Shown here: positions 28,323 through 35,337 of the stretch, piece by piece
Position numbering within the stretch: the stretch's first letter is position 1
Layout of the letters: the number at the start of each line of letters is the position of its first letter
From: Prevotella sp. UBA3776
GTDB taxonomy: Bacteria > Bacteroidota > Bacteroidia > Bacteroidales > Bacteroidaceae
DNA length: 57,194 nt
Reading direction: 5' to 3'
NCBI GenBank assembly: GCA_002369515.1
Contig: DFFM01000029.1
Location: 1-57,194, forward strand
Position numbers and translations under genes: made by a program
The notes under the pieces: model-generated
Seen by the model: the letters and a program-made list of their open reading frames with translations, nothing else
Databases searched by the model: none
What the model was told of the DNA's origin: nothing

Positions 28323-28783
28323 CAATACACAGCCTTGGCGATGAGTGCGCAGAGCTGCTCCAGATAGAATTGGTCGGTAGCGTCGAATGCGGACAAATCC
28401 TTGCTGTCAATATCCAACACGCCCACCACCCGGTGGGCGTTGTTCGTGATGGGCACCACAATCTCCGAGCGGCTCAGCGAACTGCATGCTATGTGGCCGG
28501 GAAACAGCTCCACATCGGGCACTACCTGAGTGCGTGCTTCGGCCCATGCCGTTCCGCAGACGCCACGTCCGTGCTGAATGTGCATGCAGGCCACAGGCCC
28601 TTGAAAGGGGCCAAGTCGCAGTTCGTCGTGGCGCACCAGATAGAATCCTGTCCAGAAAAACGTGTCGAAGGCTTCGTGCAAGGCGGCGCACACGTTGGCC
28701 AGTACGCTGGTTTCATCGGTTTCGCCCTCGATGAGCGATGCTATCTGGGGCAGCAGTTGTTCGTAGGTTTCTTTCTTTTTCAT
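28319..28783 (-). CDS. msrC: Free methionine-(R)-sulfoxide reductase (GAF domain)
   Basis: 154 residues from the ATG at 28781-28783. It is a single GAF domain with the three redox cysteines of fRMsr at C66, C76 and C100; their spacing (10 and 24) equals that of E. coli MsrC C84, C94 and C118. It reduces free Met-R-sulfoxide in the cytoplasm using thioredoxin. The reading frame stays open upstream through a 9-bp tandem repeat that would encode a collagen-like Gly-X-Y stretch; I treat that as non-coding. It follows rsmA on the same strand. Confidence 0.93.
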   Translation of the reverse strand: MKKKETYEQLLPQIASLIEGETDETSVLANVCAALHEAFDTFFWTGFYLVRHDELRLGPFQGPVACMHIQHGRGVCGTAWAEARTQVVPDVELFPGHIACSSLSRSEIVVPITNNAHRVVGVLDIDSKDLSAFDATDQFYLEQLCALIAKAVYC

Positions 28784-28812
28784 TGGGAGCTTTTTGGGGG
28801 TGGGGCGGTTTT

Positions 28813-28901
28813 TTCCGGAGATTCCAGAAAGTCCGGCAAATCCGGGAAATCCGGGAAATCCGGGAAGTCCGGAAAATCCGGATGCTCCGGAAATTCCGGG
28901 G
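28813..28901. repeat. 9-bp tandem repeat in the rsmA-msrC spacer
   Basis: About ten degenerate copies of TCCGGGAAA (with TCCGGCAAA, TCCGGAAAA, TTCCAGAAA variants). Because the unit is three codons long, the minus strand reads as Gly-Phe-Pro/Gly-Leu-Ser triplets in frame with msrC. Confidence 0.88.
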
Positions 28902-28913
28902 CTTATGGCTTCG

Positions 28914-29714
28914 CTAGCATTCCTTTGGAAGGTTGTCAACCATGTTGGTGAGCTCGACGAACTCGGCAATACTGAGCTGCTCGGGTCGGCGTGTCATGAA
29001 CGGGTGCTCCTTGAAGTTGTCGTCGGTCACTTTGCCGCCGGGCAACATTTGGCGCAGACTCACGCGCAGCATTTTGCGCCGCTGGTTGAACACCGTTTTC
29101 ACCAGGCGCTTGAACAGCTGTTCGTCGCAGCCCAGGTGGGCAACGTTGTTGCGCGTCATGCGGATGACGGCACTCTGCACTTTGGGCGGCGGATTGAACA
29201 CCGACGGCTCGACGGTGAAGAGATACTCCACGTCGTACCAGGCTTGCATCAGCACCGACAGAATGCCATACTGCTTGTTGCCGGGCTTGGCTGCCATGCG
29301 CAGGGCCACCTCGTGCTGAATCATGCCTGTGCAACAGGGAATGAGGTCGCGGTTGTCGAGCATCTTGAAGAATATTTGCGACGAGATGTCGTAGGGATAG
29401 TTGCCCGTCAGCACGAAAGGCTTGCCTTGGAACACCTTCGTCAGGTCCATGCGCAGAAAGTCTTCGCCAATGATGTCTTCGCTCATGAAGGCGAAGTGCT
29501 CGTGCAGATAGGCCACCGACTCGCTGTCTATTTCGACCACGCGCACCTGTCGGTTCTTCTTCACCAGAAACTGTGTCAGCACACCCATGCCGGGCCCCAC
29601 TTCGAGTACGGGCAGCCCGGGGCATGCGTCAACAGTGTCGGCAATGCGGCTGGCAATGTTCTGGTCGGTCAGAAAGTGCTGGCCGAGGTTCTTCTTGGGT
29701 CTCACTTGTTTCAT
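28914..29714 (-). CDS. rsmA: 16S rRNA (adenine1518-N6/adenine1519-N6)-dimethyltransferase
   Basis: 266 residues. It begins MKQVRPKKNLGQHFL (the usual KsgA start), has SAM-binding LEVGPGMGVLT (37-47) and the catalytic NYPYDIS at 105-111 (N-[LY]-P-Y). It dimethylates two adenosines in helix 45 of 16S rRNA late in 30S assembly. The Met at 29714 is chosen over one at 29750, which lies upstream of the promoter box. The -7 box ends 5 nt before this ATG, so the mRNA is probably leaderless. Confidence 0.96.
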   Translation of the reverse strand: MKQVRPKKNLGQHFLTDQNIASRIADTVDACPGLPVLEVGPGMGVLTQFLVKKNRQVRVVEIDSESVAYLHEHFAFMSEDIIGEDFLRMDLTKVFQGKPFVLTGNYPYDISSQIFFKMLDNRDLIPCCTGMIQHEVALRMAAKPGNKQYGILSVLMQAWYDVEYLFTVEPSVFNPPPKVQSAVIRMTRNNVAHLGCDEQLFKRLVKTVFNQRRKMLRVSLRQMLPGGKVTDDNFKEHPFMTRRPEQLSIAEFVELTNMVDNLPKEC

Positions 29715-29719
29715 GGCTG

Positions 29720-29727
29720 CAAAGTTA
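29720..29727 (-). promoter_or_regulatory. Promoter -7 box of rsmA, likely leaderless
   Basis: TAACTTTG on the minus strand ends 5 nt before the rsmA start; a TTG lies about 23 nt upstream. Confidence 0.6.
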
Positions 29728-29771
29728 GCGTAAATATCGGTTTGTTCCAAGGAAAAAACGAACGAAAAACC

Positions 29772-29820
29772 GAAAAAAATAAAGGCAGGTTCACCATTGT
29801 TGGTGGTTGGACCTGCCTTT
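29772..29820 (-). terminator. Intrinsic terminator of the micro-protein gene
   Basis: AAAGGCAGGT (29781-29790) pairs with ACCTGCCTTT (29811-29820); on the minus strand the stem is followed by a run of Ts (29772-29780), so it ends the minus-strand small gene. Confidence 0.88.
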
Positions 29821-29871
29821 TGCTGATATTGTTTGTTTCATTTGCGGAAGAGGCTTCCGCTACCTGCTTTC

Positions 29872-29967
29872 TTACTTTTGGGCATCCAGGTCGATGTCTT
29901 TGCTGACCTTTACTGCCTCTGCCAAAGTAATGGCGACAACTGCCAATACAAATAATGTTGCTGTCAT
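29872..29967 (-). CDS. 31-residue single-helix micro-protein
   Basis: The frame MTATLFVLAVVAITLAEAVKVSKDIDLDAQK starts at 29965-29967, preceded by an A/G-rich stretch (AAAGGGTAAAAAG) that may help initiation. It has one predicted membrane helix (about 4-20) and a charged C-terminus. A -7 box TACCTTTG on the same strand at 30065-30072 and a strong terminator at 29772-29820 bracket it as an independent transcription unit with a leader of about 95 nt. I do not recognise a family. It could also be a small RNA with an incidental reading frame. Confidence 0.6.
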   Translation of the reverse strand: MTATLFVLAVVAITLAEAVKVSKDIDLDAQK

Positions 29968-30064
29968 CTTTTTACCCTTTCTTTTCTTTAAATTAATACT
30001 GTTATCCTTTTCTTGAAAATATATGTGGTTGAAGTTTCCATTCTGTGTTCCTCTGAACACGGTG

Positions 30065-30072
30065 CAAAGGTA
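30065..30072 (-). promoter_or_regulatory. Promoter -7 box of the micro-protein gene
   Basis: TACCTTTG on the minus strand followed by C, as at other promoters here. Confidence 0.6.
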
Positions 30073-30213
30073 GTGGGTTTTTCGTTATCCACAAACATTT
30101 GGCTCCTCTTTTGAGCGGAATGTACTGTTTTTTTGACGCATGTCAATCGCCATTGGCTGCAAGCGGCAGCGAAAAAAAACGAATAAATCTTTTGTCCTTT
30201 GTTTACTTATTCG

Positions 30214-30221
30214 TATCTTTG
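30214..30221 (+). promoter_or_regulatory. Promoter -7 box of the DUF4421 operon
   Basis: TATCTTTG, 51 nt before the start at 30273. Confidence 0.65.
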
Positions 30222-30272
30222 TCGTCGATTATAGGTTCTTGAGGCCGTCAACAAACAATACTTGAATTTCCG

Positions 30273-31436
30273 ATGAGACGAACAATCATGCTTGCAATGG
30301 TCTTCATGCTGGGAGCATGCCTGCCTTCTGCGGCTGCCGAAGGTGGTGTGTTGCCCTCGGTAGTGGGATTCGTGCGCAAGGTGGGGAGGTTCATCGACAC
30401 AATGGCAGTTTCGGGTGTTGACCCCAACTACATCGTTTCGCCCAAGAAACCGTGGCAGGTGATACTTCAGGGCAATGTCAACCAGTCTGACGTGAAGATG
30501 AACACGGTCATCAACGCCAAGTTGCTCTTCGATGAAAATTGGGGCAACGTCAACTGGGAGTCGCGCATAAAGACCGACATCTCCTCGTACGTGGGTGTGT
30601 GGGCCGGTTACCGCGGTTATGGCATTGGGTACTCCCGCAACGTGGGAGGCGACAAAGGAAGTTTGTTCAAGCTCGGAGCCACGGGGGGCAGCTATGGAGT
30701 CAATCTTCGCATCCACAACTTTGAGACCGACGAGCCCACAGTCAAACTGACGGGCGAATTGCCTTCGACAGAAGAATACAATGGCAATTTTCTGCTGTTC
30801 GACCCCATCAAGGTGCGTACACTCACGCTCGACGGCTATTATCTGTTCAATGGCAAGCGGTTTTCCTATGCGGCCGCCTACGACCAGAGCGTCATACAGA
30901 AGCGTTCGGCTGGTTCGCTGATGGTGGGAGCCATGTATTATCATTCAACCATTGCCTATGACCAAGGGTTCAATGCCGACCTCATCATGCTGATGAACGA
31001 CGTAGGCAAGATGAAACAGTATCAGGTGAGTGTGGGTGCGGGCTATGCCTACAACCTGGTGCCCTGCAAGGGGCTGCTGGTGAGCGGCATGGTCATGCCA
31101 ATGCTTGTTTTCCACAACCGGCTCGACTTGTGGCGATACGATTCCAAGTTGCGCGAGAAAGCCATTGAGGCGGCCAAGAATCCCTCGTATGAGGAGGATT
31201 ACGAGGATTTCGATTTTGACGATTATGTCATTTATCCGATGAAGGACAGACCCAAGGTGACGCAGCACAGCAAGATGATGCCTTTCATCGATGCGCGCCT
31301 GTCGATAACCTACAACATCGGCAACTGGTTTTTCAATGCCAGCGGTCTGTTGTACGAGTTCCGTTACTCCCACGACAGCAACAAAGGGCGACTTGTCGAT
31401 TGGTATGTCAATGCTTCAGTGGGCCTGAGGTTATGA
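30273..31436 (+). CDS. DUF4421 outer-membrane-type protein
   Basis: 387 residues with a signal peptide (about 1-22). The N-terminal 'RFIDTMAVSGVDPNYIVSPKKPWQVILQ' is characteristic of DUF4421. The rest alternates aromatic/hydrophobic and polar residues, with many potential beta-strands and a C-terminal strand ending in L, as in outer-membrane barrels. An acidic loop EEDYEDFDFDDY lies near 310-320. The function is not known. A flippase-like gene follows after 41 bp on the same strand. Confidence 0.8.
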   Translation: MRRTIMLAMVFMLGACLPSAAAEGGVLPSVVGFVRKVGRFIDTMAVSGVDPNYIVSPKKPWQVILQGNVNQSDVKMNTVINAKLLFDENWGNVNWESRIKTDISSYVGVWAGYRGYGIGYSRNVGGDKGSLFKLGATGGSYGVNLRIHNFETDEPTVKLTGELPSTEEYNGNFLLFDPIKVRTLTLDGYYLFNGKRFSYAAAYDQSVIQKRSAGSLMVGAMYYHSTIAYDQGFNADLIMLMNDVGKMKQYQVSVGAGYAYNLVPCKGLLVSGMVMPMLVFHNRLDLWRYDSKLREKAIEAAKNPSYEEDYEDFDFDDYVIYPMKDRPKVTQHSKMMPFIDARLSITYNIGNWFFNASGLLYEFRYSHDSNKGRLVDWYVNASVGLRL

Positions 31437-31477
31437 TTCGCCCTTGTGGGCTTTGGGCCTTCGCAATGTTCTGAAAG

Positions 31478-32470
31478 ATGAAACAAACTCTCAACTACAT
31501 ATTGAAGATAACGCTTCCGCTCCTGTTGGGCGGGGGAATACTCTATTGGATGTACCGCGGGTTCGACTTCCAACGCATCGAGCATGTGCTTTGGCACGAA
31601 ATGAACTGGACGTGGATGCTGCTTTCGTTTCCTTTCGGCATTTTGGCGCAGGCTTTTCGCGGTTGGAGATGGCGGCAGACACTGCAGCCTGTAGGCGAAC
31701 ATCCGCGCACCAGCACCAGCGTCAATGCCATTTTCCTCTCCTATGCGGCCAGCCTGGTGGTTCCCCGCATCGGCGAGTTCACCCGCTGCGGCGTGTTGAG
31801 CCGTTACGACGGTGTCTCGTTCTCGAAGGCCCTGGGCACGGTGGTTACAGAGCGGGCCATCGACTCGTTGCTTGTGCTGGTGGTCACAGGTTTGACGCTG
31901 CTTTTCCAACTGAGCGTCTTCGGCACCTTCTTCGACCGCACGGGCACCAGCATCGACAGTCTGCTGAAACAGTTTTCCTTGACAGGCTATCTGGTTACCG
32001 GCATTTGCGGCTTGGCCGTTCTGCTCTTGGCCGTTTTGCTGCTGCGCAAGCTGCCACTATATAATAAGGTGAAAGACATGTTCCTCGGCATTTGGCAAGG
32101 CATCGTGTCGTTGAAGGATGTGAAGAACATCCCCCTGTTCCTGTTTTTCACACTGGGCGTCTGGGTGAGTTATTTCCTTCATTACTACCTCACTTTTTTC
32201 TGTTTCTCGTTCACCGAGCATCTGGGCATTGCCTGCGCGCTGGTCACCTTCGTTGTGGGCAGCATTGCCGTCATTGTGCCTACGCCCAACGGTGCCGGCC
32301 CTTGGCATTTCGCCGTCAAGACCATGCTCATTCTTTACGGCGTGGCCGACGAACAAGCTCTCTATTTTGTTCTCATCGTCCACACCATCCAAACGATGCT
32401 CGTCATCATCCTAGGCATTTATGCGTGGGTGGCGCTAAACTTCACGAAAGTAAGAAAACAATCTTTATAA
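31478..32470 (+). CDS. Lysylphosphatidylglycerol synthase-like flippase-domain membrane protein
   Basis: 330 residues with about eight membrane helices and the motif RGWRWRQTLQPVGEHP near 60 and PRIGEFTRCGVLSRYDG near 95, typical of the UPF0104/AglD-like family (the membrane half of MprF). No synthase domain is attached, so by family it is a lipid flippase or uncharacterised transporter. It lies between the DUF4421 gene and pepD, 24 bp before the latter. Confidence 0.85.
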   Translation: MKQTLNYILKITLPLLLGGGILYWMYRGFDFQRIEHVLWHEMNWTWMLLSFPFGILAQAFRGWRWRQTLQPVGEHPRTSTSVNAIFLSYAASLVVPRIGEFTRCGVLSRYDGVSFSKALGTVVTERAIDSLLVLVVTGLTLLFQLSVFGTFFDRTGTSIDSLLKQFSLTGYLVTGICGLAVLLLAVLLLRKLPLYNKVKDMFLGIWQGIVSLKDVKNIPLFLFFTLGVWVSYFLHYYLTFFCFSFTEHLGIACALVTFVVGSIAVIVPTPNGAGPWHFAVKTMLILYGVADEQALYFVLIVHTIQTMLVIILGIYAWVALNFTKVRKQSL

Positions 32471-32494
32471 AAAATCCCTTAAAATCTAAGCATT

Positions 32495-33952
32495 ATGTCA
32501 GAAATTCAAAACTTAAATCCGCAGTGCGTATGGAAAAACTTCTATGCGCTGACACAAGTTCCACGTCCGTCAGGACATCTGGAGAAAGTACAGCAATTCC
32601 TTCTCGACTTCGCCAAGAAGGCTGGAGTAGAGGCATTCAAGGATGCCGGCAACAATATCGTGATGCGCAAACCGGCCTTCCCCGGCATGGAGAACCGCAA
32701 GGGCGTCATCCTGCAGGCTCACATGGACATGGTGCCGCAGAAGACTCCCGAGAGCAAGCACAACTTTGAGACCGACCCCATCGAACCGTGGATTGACGGA
32801 GAGTGGGTGAAGGCCCGTGGCACCACGCTCGGTGCCGACAATGGTCTGGGTGTGGCCTCCATCCTGGCTGTCATGGAGGACAAAACACTGAAGCACGGTC
32901 CTGTTGAGGCTCTCATCACCGCCGACGAGGAAACGGGCATGTATGGCGCCAACGACCTGCCCGAGGGCGAACTTAACGGCGACATCCTGCTCAATCTCGA
33001 CTCCGAGACGTGGGGCAAGTTTGTCATAGGCAGTGCAGGTGGTATCGACGTTACCGCCACGCTGGACTACAAAGAGGCCGAGACCGACGCCGACGACGTA
33101 GCTGTGCGCGTCACGCTGAAGGGGCTGCGCGGAGGCCACAGCGGACTGGAAATTCACGAAGGGCGTGGCAATGCCAACAAAATGATGGTGCGCTTCGTGC
33201 GCGAGGCCATCGAAGAGTGCGAAGCCCGGCTGGCCACCTGGCATGGCGGCAACATGCGCAATGCCATCCCGTTCAAGGCCGAGGTGGTGCTCACCCTGCC
33301 CAAGGAAAACTTGGAAGCGCTGAAAGAACTGGTAGAGGACTGGCGGGCCGACTTCACCGACCAATACAAGCACATTGAGAGTGGCATAGAGTTTTTTGCC
33401 GAGGAAGTGGATGCTCCCAAGACCGAGGTGCCCGTGGAGATTCAAGACAATCTCGTCAGTGCCATCTACGCTTGCCACGACGGCGTTGTACGCATGATTC
33501 CCTCGTATCCCAGCGTGGTGGAAACCAGTTCGAACCTGGCCATCATCGACATCGAGGGGGGCAAAGCTTCGCTGAAGATTCTGGCCCGCTCCAGCCGCGA
33601 AGACATGAAGGAATATGTGGTGGGCATGCTTGAGAGCTGCTTCAATATGGCCGGCATGAAGGTGGAAACTGCCGGCAGCTACGGCGGCTGGGATCCCAAC
33701 CCTGATTCGGAAATCCTGCACCTGCTGCTCGACGAGTACAAGCAGCTGTTCCAGCAAGAGGGCATCATCCAGGTGGATCATGCCGGACTTGAGTGTTCCG
33801 TCATCCTGGGCAAGTATCCTCACTTGGACGTCGTTTCGCTCGGCCCCACCATGAAGTCGCCGCACACCACCACCGAGCGCGCCCTCATCAGCACCGTCGA
33901 GCCGTTCTGGAAACTGCTGAAGAAGACGCTCGAGGACGTTCCCGTGAAGTAG
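32495..33952 (+). CDS. pepD: Aminoacyl-histidine dipeptidase (M20 family, PepD)
   Basis: 485 residues. Metal ligands of the M20C type are visible: H76 and D78 (LQAHMDMV), bridging D115 (LGADNGLG), catalytic E145 and ligand E146 (TADEETG); RGGHSGLEIHEGRGNA marks the lid domain. It hydrolyses Xaa-His dipeptides such as carnosine, and broader dipeptides, in the cytoplasm. A strong intrinsic terminator follows. Confidence 0.95.
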   Translation: MSEIQNLNPQCVWKNFYALTQVPRPSGHLEKVQQFLLDFAKKAGVEAFKDAGNNIVMRKPAFPGMENRKGVILQAHMDMVPQKTPESKHNFETDPIEPWIDGEWVKARGTTLGADNGLGVASILAVMEDKTLKHGPVEALITADEETGMYGANDLPEGELNGDILLNLDSETWGKFVIGSAGGIDVTATLDYKEAETDADDVAVRVTLKGLRGGHSGLEIHEGRGNANKMMVRFVREAIEECEARLATWHGGNMRNAIPFKAEVVLTLPKENLEALKELVEDWRADFTDQYKHIESGIEFFAEEVDAPKTEVPVEIQDNLVSAIYACHDGVVRMIPSYPSVVETSSNLAIIDIEGGKASLKILARSSREDMKEYVVGMLESCFNMAGMKVETAGSYGGWDPNPDSEILHLLLDEYKQLFQQEGIIQVDHAGLECSVILGKYPHLDVVSLGPTMKSPHTTTERALISTVEPFWKLLKKTLEDVPVK

Positions 33953-33997
33953 TCGCCCACGGTGCGACTTCCCCTTTTTGTTGAGATGATTCGTCTC

Positions 33998-34032
33998 CTC
34001 CCGGTGCGCCTGGCGCATCGGGAGTTTTTTTT
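33998..34032 (+). terminator. Intrinsic terminator of pepD
   Basis: CTCCCGGTGCG pairs with CGCATCGGGAG around CCTGG, directly followed by eight Ts. Confidence 0.93.
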
Positions 34033-34184
34033 ATGGCTAATAGACCCTATAAGCCTTATGAGCCCAATGGGCTTTGAAGCCTCATTGGCCTTTTCTGATT
34101 TCTTTTGAAAGCAGAAATGGCCCATCATCGCATGCAGATGAAAAAGTTTTTCAAGAACAAAGAGCTTTTTTGGTTTATTTTTTG
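34033..34184. other. Spacer with word-like repeats
   Basis: After the pepD terminator comes a short stretch built from AAGCCTTATGAGCCC / AGCCTCATTGGCC words with a small AGCCCA-ATGGGCT palindrome, then the AT-rich region leading to the corA promoter. No gene is seen. Confidence 0.55.
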
Positions 34185-34192
34185 TACCTTTG
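34185..34192 (+). promoter_or_regulatory. Promoter -7 box of corA
   Basis: TACCTTTG; transcription from here leaves a leader of about 210 nt before the corA ATG at 34407. Confidence 0.7.
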
Positions 34193-34222
34193 CAGCCGAT
34201 AACCAATAAAAACCACAAAAAT

Positions 34223-34258
34223 ATGGACGATTACCCGGCGGATTGTTATAAACAGTAG
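34223..34258 (+). CDS. 11-codon upstream ORF in the corA leader
   Basis: ATG at 34223 opens MDDYPADCYKQ, ending TAG at 34256-34258. The peptide is acidic at its start (two Asp, then Pro-Ala-Asp), a composition that destabilises ribosomes at low magnesium in the MgtL type of leader. It lies about 25 nt after the predicted transcription start and 150 nt before corA, upstream of a terminator-like hairpin. A role as magnesium-sensing leader peptide is inference; translation is not proven. Confidence 0.4.
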   Translation: MDDYPADCYKQ

Positions 34259-34269
34259 GCGGGGGACGA

Positions 34270-34314
34270 GTGGCAAGGCTGCTAATCCCTTTGCCGCAAC
34301 CGTATTTTTTTTTT
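34270..34314 (+). promoter_or_regulatory. Terminator-like attenuator hairpin in the corA leader
   Basis: GGCAAGG (near 34272-34278) can pair with CCCTTTGCC (34287-34295) and a run of about ten Ts follows at 34304-34314, nine nt after the stem. The position inside the leader, downstream of the small upstream ORF, suggests transcriptional attenuation. The stem is modest and the gap to the T-run weakens the case. Confidence 0.4.
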
Positions 34315-34406
34315 CAAGTAAAAAACCTCCTCGGCTTCTGTTCAGGCGGATATGCGAGTATTCCGTTGTGTGGAACAGACGGGGACTAACAAGGATTAGC
34401 ACAACA

Positions 34407-35333
34407 ATGAAGACATTCTGGAACACAACAGGAGGCCTGAAAAAACTCGACCAGTGGCAACCCAACTGCTGGATTCAGGTGACGTGCCCCACCGACGACG
34501 ACCAGCGCGAACTGGAGCAGCGATTCAACATTCCCGACTATTTTTTCCCCGACATCAGCGATGCCGACGAGCGTGCCCGCTACGAATACGACGACGGCTG
34601 GATGCTCATCATCCTGCGCATTCCCTACGTAAAGGAAATCCGTTCGCGCACACCTTACACCACGGTGCCGCTGGGCATCATCCACAAGCGCGACGTGACC
34701 ATCACCGTCTGCTACTACGAAACCAACATGATGATTGACTTCGTGTCGTTCCAACAAAAGCGCGGCGAGGGATTCACCGACTATGTCGATATGATTTTCA
34801 GACTGTTCCTCAGCAGTGCCGTGTGGTACCTGAAGCGGTTGAAGCAAATCAACACCCTCATCGAAAAAGCCAAGCAGAACCTGGACCACGAGGTGAACAA
34901 CGAGAGCCTGATAGGACTCTCGCGCCTGCAAGACTCGCTGACCTTCTTCATCACTTCCATCCGCGGCAACGAGAACTTGCTGCAGAAGTTGAAATTCAAG
35001 CTCCAAGTGGACGAACTGGATGCCGACCTGATTGAGGACGTGACCATCGAGATGACGCAGGCCCGCGAAACGGCCAACATCTACAGCGACATTCTCGAAT
35101 CGACCATGGACACTTACCAGAGCATCATCAACAACAATATGAACACCGTGATGCGAACGCTCACCAGCGTCAGCATTCTCATGATGTTCCCAACGCTCAT
35201 AGCCTCGCTCTTCGGCATGAACCTCATCAACGGCATGGAGTCGTCGCCTTTCGGCTTTGCCATCGCACTCATCATTTCGGTACTGGTTTCGGTGCTCATT
35301 TGGTGGCTTTTCCGACACAAAAGGCTCATCTAA
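34407..35333 (+). CDS. corA: CorA-family magnesium/divalent-cation channel
   Basis: 309 residues from ATG 34407. The N-terminal alpha/beta cytoplasmic funnel is followed by two C-terminal helices; the selectivity motif GMN is at 271-273 (LFGMNL) and the last residues are basic (FRHKRLI). It forms a pentameric magnesium channel in the inner membrane. An upstream Met at 34368 is possible but gives an atypical N-terminus. The long leader with a small ORF and hairpin suggests post-initiation control. Confidence 0.93.
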   Translation: MKTFWNTTGGLKKLDQWQPNCWIQVTCPTDDDQRELEQRFNIPDYFFPDISDADERARYEYDDGWMLIILRIPYVKEIRSRTPYTTVPLGIIHKRDVTITVCYYETNMMIDFVSFQQKRGEGFTDYVDMIFRLFLSSAVWYLKRLKQINTLIEKAKQNLDHEVNNESLIGLSRLQDSLTFFITSIRGNENLLQKLKFKLQVDELDADLIEDVTIEMTQARETANIYSDILESTMDTYQSIINNNMNTVMRTLTSVSILMMFPTLIASLFGMNLINGMESSPFGFAIALIISVLVSVLIWWLFRHKRLI

Positions 35334-35337
35334 TAAG

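Larger units (their letters stand above)
29968..30272. other. Divergent spacer, micro-protein gene / DUF4421 gene
   Basis: Holds the minus-strand box at 30065-30072 with its roughly 95-nt leader and the plus-strand box TATCTTTG at 30214-30221. The 140 bp between are AT-rich without a reading frame or hairpin that I can support. Confidence 0.6.
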
